In this document: piece after piece, positions 8,202 through 17,343 of the stretch | How positions within the stretch are numbered: the stretch's first letter is position 1 | Layout of the letters: every line of letters starts with the position of its first letter | Assembly (NCBI RefSeq): GCF_000227135.1 | Contig: NC_018251.1 | Coordinates: forward strand, 433,237-456,534 | DNA length: 23,298 nt | Direction of reading: 5' to 3' | DNA from: Leishmania donovani | Taxonomy: Eukaryota > Euglenozoa > Kinetoplastea > Trypanosomatida > Trypanosomatidae | Made by a program: the position numbers and the translations under genes | The notes under the pieces: generated by a model | The model's database searches: none | The model's input: the letters and a program-made list of their open reading frames with translations, nothing else | What the model was told of the DNA's origin: nothing

Positions 8202-8948
8202 ATGAAGGACAGGCAAAGTTCGAATGGGAGTGCCTCGTTGCAGGGGCGTCGCAACGGCAGCGCAAACAGCAACGACGATTCCGACCACCGCGGCGCGCGC
8301 CCCTTCTCTCCTCAAGGGCGGGGCGGCGGCGCCTCGTCTCGCTCGTGGTCACGCAAGCGCGAGGCCACGCGCCCCCGTGTCTCTGTCGAGGATCGGATGG
8401 CACAGCCCATCAAGCACGTCGTCCCGCTTGACCTCTCGTTCGGCAACTTCGAGTTCCAAGAAATGAAGAGCCTCGGTAAGCGCGGTGGTGGTGTGCGTGA
8501 GCTATCGTCGCTGCTGCGTCAGGCGCGTCGCAAGGCCGCTACGCATGTGGACATGCTTCACACACGACAAGGCGCCGAGATGCGCAGCGAGGATCTGCTC
8601 TCCGCAGCGATGCAGCGGTCCGCCGGCATGAAGGTGAAGGACGACCCGCACCGCATCGCCAAGGCTCTCGCGAAGCGCCGCAGCAAGAAGCGGCAGTCGG
8701 CGAAGCGCTGGGCAAGGCGCATCCAGCACCTGGAGGACTCGGTCGAGAATGTGGTGAAGGACCGGTCCATTCAGAAGCAAACAATGAAGGCGCGCAAGGA
8801 AGCCAAGGTCCGTGCGAAGATGAAGAAGCGCGAGGCTACCGGTGGTGGCGGTGGTGGCAGCGGCAAGAAGACGGGGGCAAAAAAGCAGAAGAACTTCGGC
8901 GGGAAGCAGCAGCGCAAGGGTGGCAGTCGCGGCCGAACGACGCGCTGA
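8202..8948 (+). CDS. SURF6/Rrp14-family nucleolar protein
   Basis: A 248-residue, very basic protein ending at TGA 8946-8948. ATG 8202 is the first ATG of the frame; farther upstream only a GTG is in frame. The first 65 residues are Ser/Gly/Arg-rich and disordered. A conserved-looking segment (PIKHVVPLDLSFGNFEF) follows. The C-terminal half has the SURF6 pattern: a KVKDDPHRIAKAL block starting at residue 144, then a long Lys/Arg-rich charged helix with a W-RI--LE pattern, and a Gly/Lys/Arg tail with a run of six glycines. SURF6 (Rrp14 in yeast) is a nucleolar RNA-binding factor for early large- and small-subunit ribosome assembly. At 248 residues it is shorter than human SURF6 and similar in range to lower-eukaryote homologues. 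The family call is by recognition of the C-terminal domain. Confidence 0.8.
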   Translation: MKDRQSSNGSASLQGRRNGSANSNDDSDHRGARPFSPQGRGGGASSRSWSRKREATRPRVSVEDRMAQPIKHVVPLDLSFGNFEFQEMKSLGKRGGGVRELSSLLRQARRKAATHVDMLHTRQGAEMRSEDLLSAAMQRSAGMKVKDDPHRIAKALAKRRSKKRQSAKRWARRIQHLEDSVENVVKDRSIQKQTMKARKEAKVRAKMKKREATGGGGGGSGKKTGAKKQKNFGGKQQRKGGSRGRTTR

Positions 8949-9017
8949 CCGAGTTTCGACCCTCGATGGAAGAAGAGCGAAAAAAAAGGCAGAAGACGTC
9001 TGCGGGGGTGTGCAGTG

Positions 9018-9020
9018 CGT

Positions 9021-9056
<36 letters not shown>
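9018..9056. repeat. (GT)n microsatellite
   Basis: GT/GCGT alternation on the coding strand about 70 bases after the SURF6 stop codon, probably within its 3' UTR. Confidence 0.85.
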
Positions 9057-9579
9057 CTTCGCGCGCTTTTTCCTTTGACCCGCTACGTGGGCACTGCACG
9101 TCCACGCCAGCGTCTTCTGTCTTTCCGTAACACACTCGATTAACCGGAACCCCCCCCCCCGCCTGATCTCGTGTACTCTCGGTGGCGTTTCCCAGCGGAT
9201 GAAGAAGCCGAGACGCAGTGGCCTATGTGCTCCTCTGTCGTCCCTTGTATCCCAGTGAGGATGAAGGAGGGGAGGGCGACGCGTGATGTGGCGGTTCTTT
9301 AGTTTTGGGTGGCGGTGGAGGGGGAGTGCGGTCGTGTTGCTCGTATCCGCAGCTTTTCACTCCACAGACACACACACACGCACGCCACGCCCTCCGCTGC
9401 TCCTCTTCGCGTCATCCCTTACATACGGAATGAGCGAAGCGCGTGACCTCCTCTTCCCTTCGTCTCCCATCGGCCCTCGCGCGCCTCCGCATGAAAAGAC
9501 GGCATGAGTGACAGCATCGCTAACGCACCGATAATACGAGAAGCGGCTGTTGGTGCTGCTTCCGCTTCTTCTCCATCAG

Positions 9580-9688
9580 TTCTTCCTCTCCCTCGCTCTC
9601 TCCTCTACCGACTGCTGGCCGCATTGCACGGATGTGCGCAACGCCCGCGCACGCGCGGGCCCGACCTCTTGCGCTCGGCACTTCATAG
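9580..9688 (+). promoter_or_regulatory. Candidate spliced-leader acceptor for the BI-1 gene
   Basis: A CT-rich tract (9580-9608) is followed at some distance by AG at 9687-9688, which would leave a 5' UTR of about 150 bases. An AG at 9578-9579 inside the tract is an alternative. Confidence 0.3.
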
Positions 9689-9840
9689 AAAACCTCCCGT
9701 TCAAAACACCCTCGGTGAGCACATCAACAGCCTCCCACGGTCTCTCTCCGTTCGCTCTATACCAATACACGCACACGCGTACGCGCAAACCATCTTGCTG
9801 CGTCCACCAGCGCCGCTACCTCCTCCCGCACGCACGCATC

Positions 9841-10782
9841 ATGTTCCAGCGGATGCACAGCCGCGTCGGCGCCACGGCGCTAGCGTCGGCCTTGCGCATG
9901 CAGCAGAACCGGCTGAGTAGTTGCCCTGCCCCAAGCCTTTCCGCGGCATCGGCGTGTCGCAACCTGCCGTGCGGGGCGTCCACCGCACCGGCAGCAACGG
10001 CCGCCTCCTTCGCCCTCCAGAGCGTGCTCCGCGGCTACACCACGGCGACCCGCGCACAGCAGATGCGCGTGCAAGGCCGCGACAGCATCCAAAGCCAGAA
10101 TACCCCTATGAACTGGTCAGGCAGCAGCGGTGGCAGCCAGGCAGACAGCCTCACGCCGTTTGTGCGCCAGCATCTCGCCCGCGTGTACACTCTCCTCGGC
10201 TGTGCATGTCTGACGGCCGGGCTCGGAAGCTTCCTGATGGTGGCCACGCCGATGGGACGTGCCATCCCGTACTGGCTCCCGATGGTCGGCGGCTTCGTGC
10301 CGCTGCTTTGGCTGTCCTTTGCCCCGCCGGCGAACCCGTCGCTGAAGTTGTGCCTCTTCTTTTCCTTTGCGCTCTTGGAGGGCATGGCGATTGCCCCGCT
10401 CGTGCTCATGACGAGCATGAAGGGTGTGCTCACCACGTCGATTCTGCTGACCGCTGCCGTCTTTGGCGGCTTCAGCGCGGCGGCGTACCTGGCACCGCGT
10501 GCCTCCATGGTAGCGTGGCAGGGCCCGCTATTTGGCGCACTGATCGGCATGGTCGCAATATCCCTGCTGAACGTTTTTTACCCCACCGCCTTTGCGCACT
10601 CGCTTATTCTCTATGGCGGTCTTGCCATCTTTTCAGTCATGGTGGCAGTGGACACACAGGCCATGATTGAGCGTGCTCGTTGCGGGGCCGGCGACCACGT
10701 GCAGGACGCACTGCAGATGTTCTTGAACGTGATCAACATCTTTGTGCGCATTGCGCAGATCATGGGCAACATGGACCGGTAA
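9841..10782 (+). CDS. Bax inhibitor-1 (TMBIM) family membrane protein, probably mitochondrial
   Basis: A 313-residue protein ending at TAA 10780-10782. The start is the first ATG of the frame. The first 100 residues are Arg/Ala/Ser-rich with almost no acidic residues (MFQRMHSRVGATALASALRM), like a mitochondrial presequence; this recalls TMBIM5/GHITM. The BI-1 domain follows with seven hydrophobic segments at about 113-135, 144-161, 168-190, 196-218, 228-247, 255-272 and 289-308. Family marks are FALLEG in helix 3, the VFGGFSAAAYL pattern in helix 4, and YGGLAIFSVMVAVDTQ in helix 6 (Asp271). In the last helix, the usual LYLD-x-x-NxF pattern reads MFLNVINIF, so the expected Asp is Asn296. BI-1 proteins are calcium-leak channels or modulators of cell death; TMBIM5 is a mitochondrial inner-membrane cation exchanger or channel. 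Family certain, location inferred. Confidence 0.9.
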   Translation: MFQRMHSRVGATALASALRMQQNRLSSCPAPSLSAASACRNLPCGASTAPAATAASFALQSVLRGYTTATRAQQMRVQGRDSIQSQNTPMNWSGSSGGSQADSLTPFVRQHLARVYTLLGCACLTAGLGSFLMVATPMGRAIPYWLPMVGGFVPLLWLSFAPPANPSLKLCLFFSFALLEGMAIAPLVLMTSMKGVLTTSILLTAAVFGGFSAAAYLAPRASMVAWQGPLFGALIGMVAISLLNVFYPTAFAHSLILYGGLAIFSVMVAVDTQAMIERARCGAGDHVQDALQMFLNVINIFVRIAQIMGNMDR

Positions 10783-12543
10783 GCGCCCGTGTGTGTACGT
10801 ACACGTAAAAGAACAACACGCGTCAATGCGGAAAGATAACGTGCATGCGCGGCGCAAGAGCAAGGAGCAGCAGAAGCTGAGGAAGGCGCTGTAGCAGCCA
10901 AGTGCGCCCATACACACACCCACGACCGACAACATACCGTGAATACCATGCCACTCCGACTTGTCTGTGCGCTTGATATCGGTGACTGAACTGTGGGTAC
11001 GAGGCGGACGTGTAGGGATGATGTGTATTCTGCGCCGGGGCGCCCACAGCTGGTGCTGACTCCGAAAGGGATTCAGGGAGGCAAGACATGTCTATCGTAC
11101 AACGCGAGCTAGTTGCTTAAGGATCTAATTCTTTTTCTTTCCTGGGTTGGCCATTGAACTGAACACTGAATGCACCCTCCCCCTCCCCTCCCATTGCCCC
11201 TCCCTTCGCAGCATTTTCATCTGTCTTTGTCCTGCGTGTCTACCTGCAGTCGCTCCAGTCATCCTCCCCTCCCCGCAGCCCATTTTTTCTTGTGATGCCG
11301 GGTGAGTGTTAGTGAATTCGCGTGCGTGCGCGTGTGTGTATCCACCCTCCCAGAGCTCCTCAACTGTAAGTAGAGGGCGTTCCTTGAGCCTTCCCTGTAC
11401 CTCCTCTGTCCTTCGGGAGGGTGCGCACGCACGCGCCCATAAACATACACACACACAGAGATAGAAAGGGGCCACGCGCTTCGCGTTTTGTTTCCTTTCT
11501 GTATTGCATCTCTCCCCCTCCGCTCCCCTCTCGCGCTGCGCGCCAGTGACGCGGGAGAGGCGGTGCACGGGGCATTATCTTCCACATGAAGGAGCTTTAT
11601 CGAACGCCTCCCCCCGCCCACGCCACGCAGGTTCGTTCTACTCCGTCATCTTTTTACTTGTCGTAAGTGTGTGCATGTGAACGTGTAGCTGTGCATGTGT
11701 GTCTCTCATCGATGCCGGATTCGCGCGTTCACCTCCGCCCCTCCCCCTCCTCATACGCGCACGAACGTGCATACACGGCCACCGCGCTGTGTTGTGGTGG
11801 TGGTGGCTGTTTTCTCGTAGCAGCGCAAAGGGGCTGAGGGGGATGGGAGCGGCGGCGGTGCTTTACTTGGATGCCACTAGGGACGCTGACGGTGGTGGCA
11901 GAGGCAGTGGTGATGAACGCCTTCTTGTGGCACTCTTGAACTAGACGAACGCAGAGGAAGGACGAAGCGAAAAGATGTGGGGAACACTACATTTTGGCAC
12001 TGTAGACAGCGTGCGGCAGATGTGTGTGTGTGTGTGTGCCTGTGAAAGAGGGGAGAAGCAGCGGACCTACAGGCGCGCTGCACAGGAGGGGGTCGGCAAA
12101 CATGCGTCGGGAATGTGTGTGTGGGCGTACAGGCCGAACTACTGTGGACAGAAGGCGTCTCTTTGAGCTCAGCAGAGCCTCCACCACCGCCCTCCCCCTC
12201 TCCCCTCCCCTCCCACTGACTGCAGTCATACAGACAGTCGCCGTACTCAGAAAAGAGTGCTATCCAGTATCGCATAAACGTACACAAGCCTACGCACGAA
12301 ACCCCTCTGCATCCTTACTCCCACTCTGCGAATGTCCCTTATCCTTTTCTGTGCTTGTGCTACCCGCGCGTTTCCTTCTCACTCCCCTCCCCTACACACA
12401 CACACACACACACAACAGAGACCGTGCCCTTGTAGCGTGCTCTCGGTGTATGTTCCAGAGACACCTTGGCTCAGCCGCCGTACCGTCTCGCCATCGACCT
12501 CGAAACGAAACAAGCACGTGTACGCAGACACACGGGGGTGCTA
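10783..12543. other. Long intergenic region between BI-1 and YL1 genes
   Basis: About 1.76 kb with no credible gene. Just after the BI-1 stop is a 12-bp perfect palindrome GTGTACGTACAC (10793-10804). Several C/T-rich tracts (11166-11215, 11225-11289, 11729-11752, 12181-12216, 12340-12393) and short CA/GT tracts follow. An open stretch at 11699-11944 has no ATG at its 5' end and shows no family features. Confidence 0.5.
12327..12460 (+). promoter_or_regulatory. Candidate spliced-leader acceptor cluster for the YL1 gene
   Basis: A C/T-rich tract (12327-12393) and CA repeat (12395-12414) lead to ACAGAG, with AGs at 12417-12418 and 12419-12420. Further AGs lie at 12457-12460. The two groups sit on either side of an out-of-frame ATG at 12450, so acceptor choice would decide whether that upstream reading frame is in the mRNA. 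Confidence 0.4.
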
Positions 12544-13518
12544 ATGGAATGGGCCGATGACGTCGTCAACCGGCCGCGACGCGCCAATGCAGGGAATCGC
12601 CTGCAGGAACTGCTGGCGAATGGCTTGGATGAAGAAGAGGAGAAGGCACTGCAGGCGCTGAGCGACGCCTCGTCTGACACAAGCTTCACCCTCGGTAGTG
12701 ACGAGGAGACGGTGGACGAGGTCGAGAGCGACTTCGACGCCGAGGAGGTCGGCGGCACGCTGGAGGGGGAGGATGTGGAGACGGAGGCCTCAGTGCGCCG
12801 CGCAGAGCGGCAGGAACGGCAGCTGGAGCGGCGGAAGAAGCTACAGCGCTCGCAGAACTTTTCCAAGGTGGCGGCGCGTGATCGAGCGCAGCGACTGGAA
12901 AGCACAAAGAGGCAGGAGAAGCGACAGCGCGGCACCGACGACGCCGAACGAGTTCCTCGGCAGCGGCAGCCGCGCAAGGATGAAGCTGTCGCTGAGAACG
13001 ATGACGAGGACGGGGAGGAAGAAGACGACGAGGACGGGAGCGACGATGTCATCGACCTGCGCCAGCGGGTGCGGCATCGGCCAGTCCCCACAATACCCTG
13101 CAGCCAGCGTCTCGCGGAGGCGTACGCGCGTGCCGCGGCCTTACGAGCAGCGCAGGCTGCCGCAGAGGCCCCCAGGGATGGTAACGCTGAAGGCGCAAGC
13201 TTTAGCGGCGGCGCCGGCGTCGTGTACACGCATCGTGGACTTAACATGTTAAAGGCGCGGCAACGGGCTCGGCGTCCGCAGCACAGCAGCAACAGCACTA
13301 TGCCGCGGTCTGCGTGGGAAGCGAGGGAGGCGCTGTCTGCGCCAGTAGAAGGCACCATATCGGAGCCGATACCAGTGTGTGTGTCTCCACGCATTGCACT
13401 CTACGAAGGCATCCCGCAACGAGTGGGGTACAGCAGCGGGGCTTCCGTGCTTCAGCGCTTCCGCGTCCCCACCGTTGTGTCCTTCTCAGCTGCACTTCCC
13501 CCAGTGCTGCAGCCCTGA
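12544..13518 (+). CDS. YL1/VPS72-like chromatin protein (SWR1-type H2A.Z chaperone)
   Basis: A 324-residue protein ending at TGA 13516-13518. ATG 12544 is the first ATG of the frame. The N-terminus has the YL1 signature RR-x-x-AGNRL-x-x-LL (residues 12-24) followed by acidic EEEE, then DEVESDFDAEE (58-68), which is almost the YL1 DEVDSDFD motif. A basic, probably helical segment follows (about 85-145), then an acidic patch (DDEDGEEEDDEDGSDD). YL1 binds H2A.Z-H2B through the acidic N-terminus and is a subunit of SWR1/SRCAP and TIP60 complexes; trypanosomatids have H2A.Z and the H2B.V variant. No canonical YL1_C domain is evident, but residues 279-308 (C279, then Y287 and YSS at 296-298) can be aligned with it loosely. 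Length is similar to human VPS72 (364). Good confidence in the N-terminal domain. Confidence 0.72.
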   Translation: MEWADDVVNRPRRANAGNRLQELLANGLDEEEEKALQALSDASSDTSFTLGSDEETVDEVESDFDAEEVGGTLEGEDVETEASVRRAERQERQLERRKKLQRSQNFSKVAARDRAQRLESTKRQEKRQRGTDDAERVPRQRQPRKDEAVAENDDEDGEEEDDEDGSDDVIDLRQRVRHRPVPTIPCSQRLAEAYARAAALRAAQAAAEAPRDGNAEGASFSGGAGVVYTHRGLNMLKARQRARRPQHSSNSTMPRSAWEAREALSAPVEGTISEPIPVCVSPRIALYEGIPQRVGYSSGASVLQRFRVPTVVSFSAALPPVLQP

Positions 13519-13600
13519 AAAGGACGCAGAACGATTGATTCGGAGCGCCCAGGCGCTCGCCATCGACCTTCCACCTCTTCGTTGAGTTCCATGTGAGGGC

Positions 13601-13623
13601 GTGTGTGTGTGTGTGTGTGTGTG
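13601..13623. repeat. (GT)11 microsatellite
   Basis: Perfect GT alternation on the coding strand in the probable 3' UTR of the YL1-like gene. Confidence 0.85.
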
Positions 13624-14060
13624 CTCCTCTCGCTGACATACGCTGCTGGTACATGCGAAGACGAATGACGAGCGATGCGAAGGAAGTCGATGTTTGTTCT
13701 TTCGTAAAAGGTGCAGGTAGTTGGCGGGTGCTGTGACGAACAGCATCCGTGGGTGGCATCGTGAAACTTGTCCACTTCTGTGGTTGTAGCGCCGCGCCTC
13801 CTCCACCCCCTCCCCTCCGTGCATGCCACAACACGCCCCAAGCTGGTGCTCTCTCTCTTTCCGCTTTCACGATTCCAGCCTCTCCTCTCCTCTCCTCTCT
13901 CTCCATCCCCTTCCGTGCTCTTGCTTCACCACATCCACAAACGTCCGCACATGCAACCGCTAATACACCTTCCCTCTCAATGATCTCTCCGTGTCCTCCC
14001 CCTCCCTCTTCAGCAGCCATTCTCGTGCAGCTTGTCACGCGTTGAATCCATCCATCCCCC

Positions 14061-14099
14061 TCTCCTCGCCCCAGCCCTCTCTGTGGCCATCCTACTCAG
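14061..14099 (+). promoter_or_regulatory. Candidate spliced-leader acceptor for eIF1
   Basis: A C/T-rich stretch ends in CTACTCAG, with AG at 14098-14099, giving a 5' UTR of 90 bases before ATG 14190 with no intervening ATG. This is a typical trypanosomatid arrangement. Confidence 0.45.
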
Positions 14100-14189
14100 C
14101 AACTTCGACACACGCCGTGCAGCCTTTTTCTTCGGTTGCCACGCCCTCGATAATCCGTGGACCCACATATCTGACCGCACAAGGCAACC

Positions 14190-14513
14190 ATGGAGGACAC
14201 CGTCGAGGCCATTGTGAACCAGCAGCGCGAGACCGAGAGAGCCGTCTTGGGCGGACAAAAAGTGCACATCCGCGTGCAGCAGCGCAAGGGCAAGAAGTTC
14301 GTGACGACAGTTCAGGGGCTCAACCAGAAGCTTAACTTCCGCCGCATCAACCGCGAGTTCCAGCGCCGCTGGGGTTGCAACGGGACTGTGATCAGCACTC
14401 CTGATGCGGGAACCGTCATCCAGCTGCAGGGCAACTGGAGCGAGAACATCAAGCAGTTCCTCTTAGACGAGCACATGGCGACAGAGAACAACCTCGAGAT
14501 TCACTCTCTGTAA
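14190..14513 (+). CDS. SUI1: Eukaryotic translation initiation factor 1 (eIF1/SUI1)
   Basis: A 107-residue protein, the usual eIF1 length. The start context is strong (ACCATGG) and the frame ends at TAA. The SUI1 core is clear: KVHIRVQQRKGKKFVTTVQGL at about residues 25-45 matches the family strand-loop with its basic patch, followed by the INREFQRRWGCNGTV helix and strand and the VIQLQGNW segment near residues 77-84. eIF1 binds the 40S subunit near the P site and enforces AUG selection during scanning. In trypanosomatids it acts on capped, spliced-leader mRNAs. No unusual residues seen in the core. The highly acidic and charged N-terminal 24 residues are the expected flexible tail. Confidence 0.96.
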   Translation: MEDTVEAIVNQQRETERAVLGGQKVHIRVQQRKGKKFVTTVQGLNQKLNFRRINREFQRRWGCNGTVISTPDAGTVIQLQGNWSENIKQFLLDEHMATENNLEIHSL

Positions 14514-15036
14514 TAAGGGGTGCGGAAGGGACAAGAAACTCATGAGAGCAAGAGAAGGCGCGACGTCTTCATGTCTGCCGTGCCCATATGTGCTCTGTCA
14601 TTGGAACCGCGTACGCGCGGATGCCTCGTTATGGGGCAGCTCGGGAGGGAGAAGGGGGGGGGGGGCGCTGCGTGACCGTTGCAGAACGCGTGTGAGAAGG
14701 GGCCGTTCCCCCCTGGCACACACGCACACACGAGGACCACGCGGCAGCCAGGATGAGTGTCCCTTCAATGCGTCGCCCTTCGTGAGCGCGTGTGTCGGTT
14801 TCAGGCCCCTCTTTTGCTCTCTCCGTCTTCCTTGTCCCTCTCTGCATATGCGTCCATCGGATGCGCGAATGGTGTGTGGTTCCTGATGCGTGTCTACGCG
14901 GACCCTCAGAGATGAGGTGGAAGATGTAGCCACGCGCGCGTGTGTGTGTGTGTGTTGTCGCCGTACTTCTTTTTTCTCCTACGGCCCTCTCTCGTCTCTC
15001 CTCTGGCTTACGTGGTCTATATATTTTTCTTTGTCC

Positions 15037-15066
15037 TGTGTGTTTGTGTGTGTGTGTGTGTGTGTC
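15037..15066. repeat. (GT)n microsatellite
   Basis: GT alternation with one TTT interruption, followed directly by a short GA tract. Confidence 0.85.
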
Positions 15067-16304
15067 TGAGAGAGAGAGCCTTTGTGATAATCTCGGCACG
15101 CTGTGTGCATGCGTGCAGCAGCATGTGCGATGAAGGTGGTTGGGTTGGTGCTCTCGTATTGAACCCAAAACCAAGGGGGGATGGCGGAGGCGATGAAGAA
15201 GCAGTGTATGTGTCTACGGTTCTAATTAACGTAAACGGAGGAAGCGACGTACTATAGTCTTCTCTCGCGCACCGCCGTATCCACCGACACACAAGTACAC
15301 ACAGCGAGCGACTTGTCTCCTCCTCCATCGTTTGCCGTGCAAGCTAGTGTGGTTGCGTGTCAGTGTATGTGCGTGCGTCGATCGGGTGCGGCTAGGGGAG
15401 TAGAGATCAGGCGAAAGCGTGCGGAGGGAGAAGTTCGAGGAGCCTCCGCTCTTTCTCTTGTCTTCTGTGTGTAAAAGCAGCGAGGACGCAAAACAGCAAA
15501 TGGGCAGCATCACCCCAATCGTCGAAGCGCTCTCTCTCTCTTTCTCTGAATCCCTCGCACTCTCCTCTCCACACGACCCTAAGACCTTAGAGACGGCGGT
15601 GATGACGGCACAGCCGCGGCATACGTGGATGGAGCATACAGAAACAAGAGAGAAGTAACGTGCGAGGGAAGAGCGGGAGAAGCGAAGAGGACGAGATCCA
15701 CCGTCATTCGAAAGCAAAAAACCGCAACGACTAGCAGGCGGGGATATCAGCGCGACACAAGTGCGTGCGCGCTGCCAGCGTTCCCATGCGCTTACGTGTT
15801 TAACATGCATCTCCTCACCTCTCGCATCCCCTCCTTCTCCCACCTCACCACCTCAACTCTTCTCGCTCTTGCTCTCGCTGTTTTGTTTCACTGCCACCCT
15901 ATCCACCCCCACCCCCTCCCAAACATCATCCCGTGTGTGTGCCACACACACAAACACACATGCACACGTACGCGCACCGTCGCTGCTCACTCCCTGTCAG
16001 TCTCTTCGTCCCCCTCCCTCTCTCCCTTCCTTTTTTCGTCCTTGTCGGTTCACAGCCCCTCCCTCCCTCTTACTTCTCCACCTCCTCAACGTACATTCAC
16101 CGCCCACAGCCCTACTTCTCTCTTCCGCATCTGTGTGCCTGTGCCTGAGAGACGTCAAGCGGCCGCAGCAACTATTCTCAGCAGCAAAGAACGAGGCGAT
16201 ACACGCACGCACGCACATACACACAAGGTGCGGCGTGCACGAGAGAGGGGTTACCGTCAAGTAGTCTCGGGAAACTGCAAGAATCAGTAAAAGCGGGGAG
16301 AAAG

Positions 16305-16335
16305 AACAACAACAACAACAACACACACACACACA
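16305..16335. repeat. (AAC)n-(AC)n microsatellite
   Basis: Trinucleotide AAC repeats pass directly into AC repeats. This is a purine-rich orientation, unlike the GT tracts elsewhere on this strand. Confidence 0.85.
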
Positions 16336-17243
16336 GAGAAGAGAAGACCACTCCCTCCCTGCCTTTGCGCGTGAGTGCGTGTGAAACTGTGTAGTGCAAA
16401 TCACCTCTCGATCCTCCCCCCTTCACCCCACGACCTACGCCCCCCCCCCCGTCATCAACGCATGCGCGCACGTGCCCTACATATCCGCCCTCTCCCTGCC
16501 TGTGATTTTTCGGCCTTCGGAAACGCAAAGTTAGCAACGAAATCAATACGCGCATTGAAGCGAGGCATCCGCAACGAGCATTTGGTCGGCGACTCCGATA
16601 TTCTCCGTAATCCACGCATACACGCACGCACACACATACGCTGACACTCACAGCAACATCGCGGGCACACGTACCGGCTCAGACACACACGCACATACGC
16701 AATAAACGCTCAACGCGAACAAGCGGTTGCAAGCACATCGGGGGTCTCTCTCTCTGACGGTCTGACGGTGGTGCGCATTGTGCCCTCTTAGTATACACCT
16801 TCCCCCCCCCACCCCCTTTTTTTCGTTGTTGGTGGGGTGCGGTGTGTATGCGTGGGTGCTGAGCCATTGCCTGTGCGTTGTGTGTGCTTGTGTATACGGA
16901 TAGTTTCCTTAGTTAACGGTGATAGCCGTTTTGTGTGTGTGTGTGTGTGTCCCCCTCCCTCCGAGTGTGCGTTGGCTCCGAAGCAGCGTAGGAGACGAAG
17001 TAGAAGGCGATTGTGTGATCGGCATTTCTCTCTCCCCCCTCCCCCGCCCTCCACACACACACGCACACCCTCTCATTGTTTGGTTGTCGTAGTCTTTTCT
17101 CTGTCTGCCCGTGGGTGTGGGTGTGTCCGTCTGGGATCACTTTCACGCCCTCTGAGCCGTATTGCTTCTTGGGAGCGGCCCAGAAAATCATCTTATCTAG
17201 CCCACAGTGCACTGCTCCGCATCCTAAAAAGCTCATCTTCTAC

Positions 17244-17262
17244 GCCGGTGCGAAACACCGGC
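17244..17262. other. Small hairpin flanked by short direct repeat
   Basis: Stem GCCGGTG / CACCGGC (7 perfect pairs) with loop CGAAA. The hairpin is flanked on both sides by TTCTAC. It lies in the leader region upstream of the RNA-binding protein gene. No function can be assigned. Confidence 0.5.
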
Positions 17263-17296
17263 TTCTACGCGCGCGCGCACGAGCGCTCCAACAGCT

Positions 17297-17343
17297 CGAG
17301 CTCTCACTCTCCCCACACCCGTCTCCGGCCGCTTCTTGTTGAG
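17297..17343 (+). promoter_or_regulatory. Candidate spliced-leader acceptor for the RNA-binding protein gene
   Basis: A C/T-rich stretch ends at TTGTTGAG, with AG at 17342-17343, about 308 bases before ATG 17651. The leader that follows has few pyrimidine tracts, which favours this site over later AGs, though it does contain an ATG near 17520. Confidence 0.35.

Larger units (their letters stand above)
8949..9840. other. Intergenic region between SURF6 and BI-1 genes
   Basis: About 890 bases. It contains an A-rich patch (8980-8987), a GT tract (9018-9056), a run of ten Cs (9151-9160), a CA tract (9366-9379) and a C/T-rich tract at 9558-9613. No coding frame here is convincing; the one extending upstream of the BI-1 gene lacks an ATG before 9841. 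Confidence 0.5.
13519..14189. other. Intergenic region between YL1 and eIF1 genes
   Basis: About 670 bases. It has a GT tract (13601-13623) about 80 bases after the YL1 stop, a long C/T-rich tract (13848-13928, with TCTCC repeats) and further pyrimidine stretches before the eIF1 start. No additional gene seen. Confidence 0.5.

Noticed and set aside
12466..12543. Longer start for the YL1-like protein
   Set aside because: The codon at 12466 is TTG; the first in-frame ATG is 12544, and the YL1 signature begins within 12 residues of it.
12471..13394. Minus-strand open stretch of 307 codons opposite the YL1-like gene
   Set aside because: Ser-rich shadow of acidic and basic codons on the + strand, with no family features.
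15625..16290. 221-codon open stretch in the long intergenic region
   Set aside because: It begins with GTG, is mostly Ser/Pro/His/Thr from C/T and CA tracts, and shows no domain or coding-like composition.
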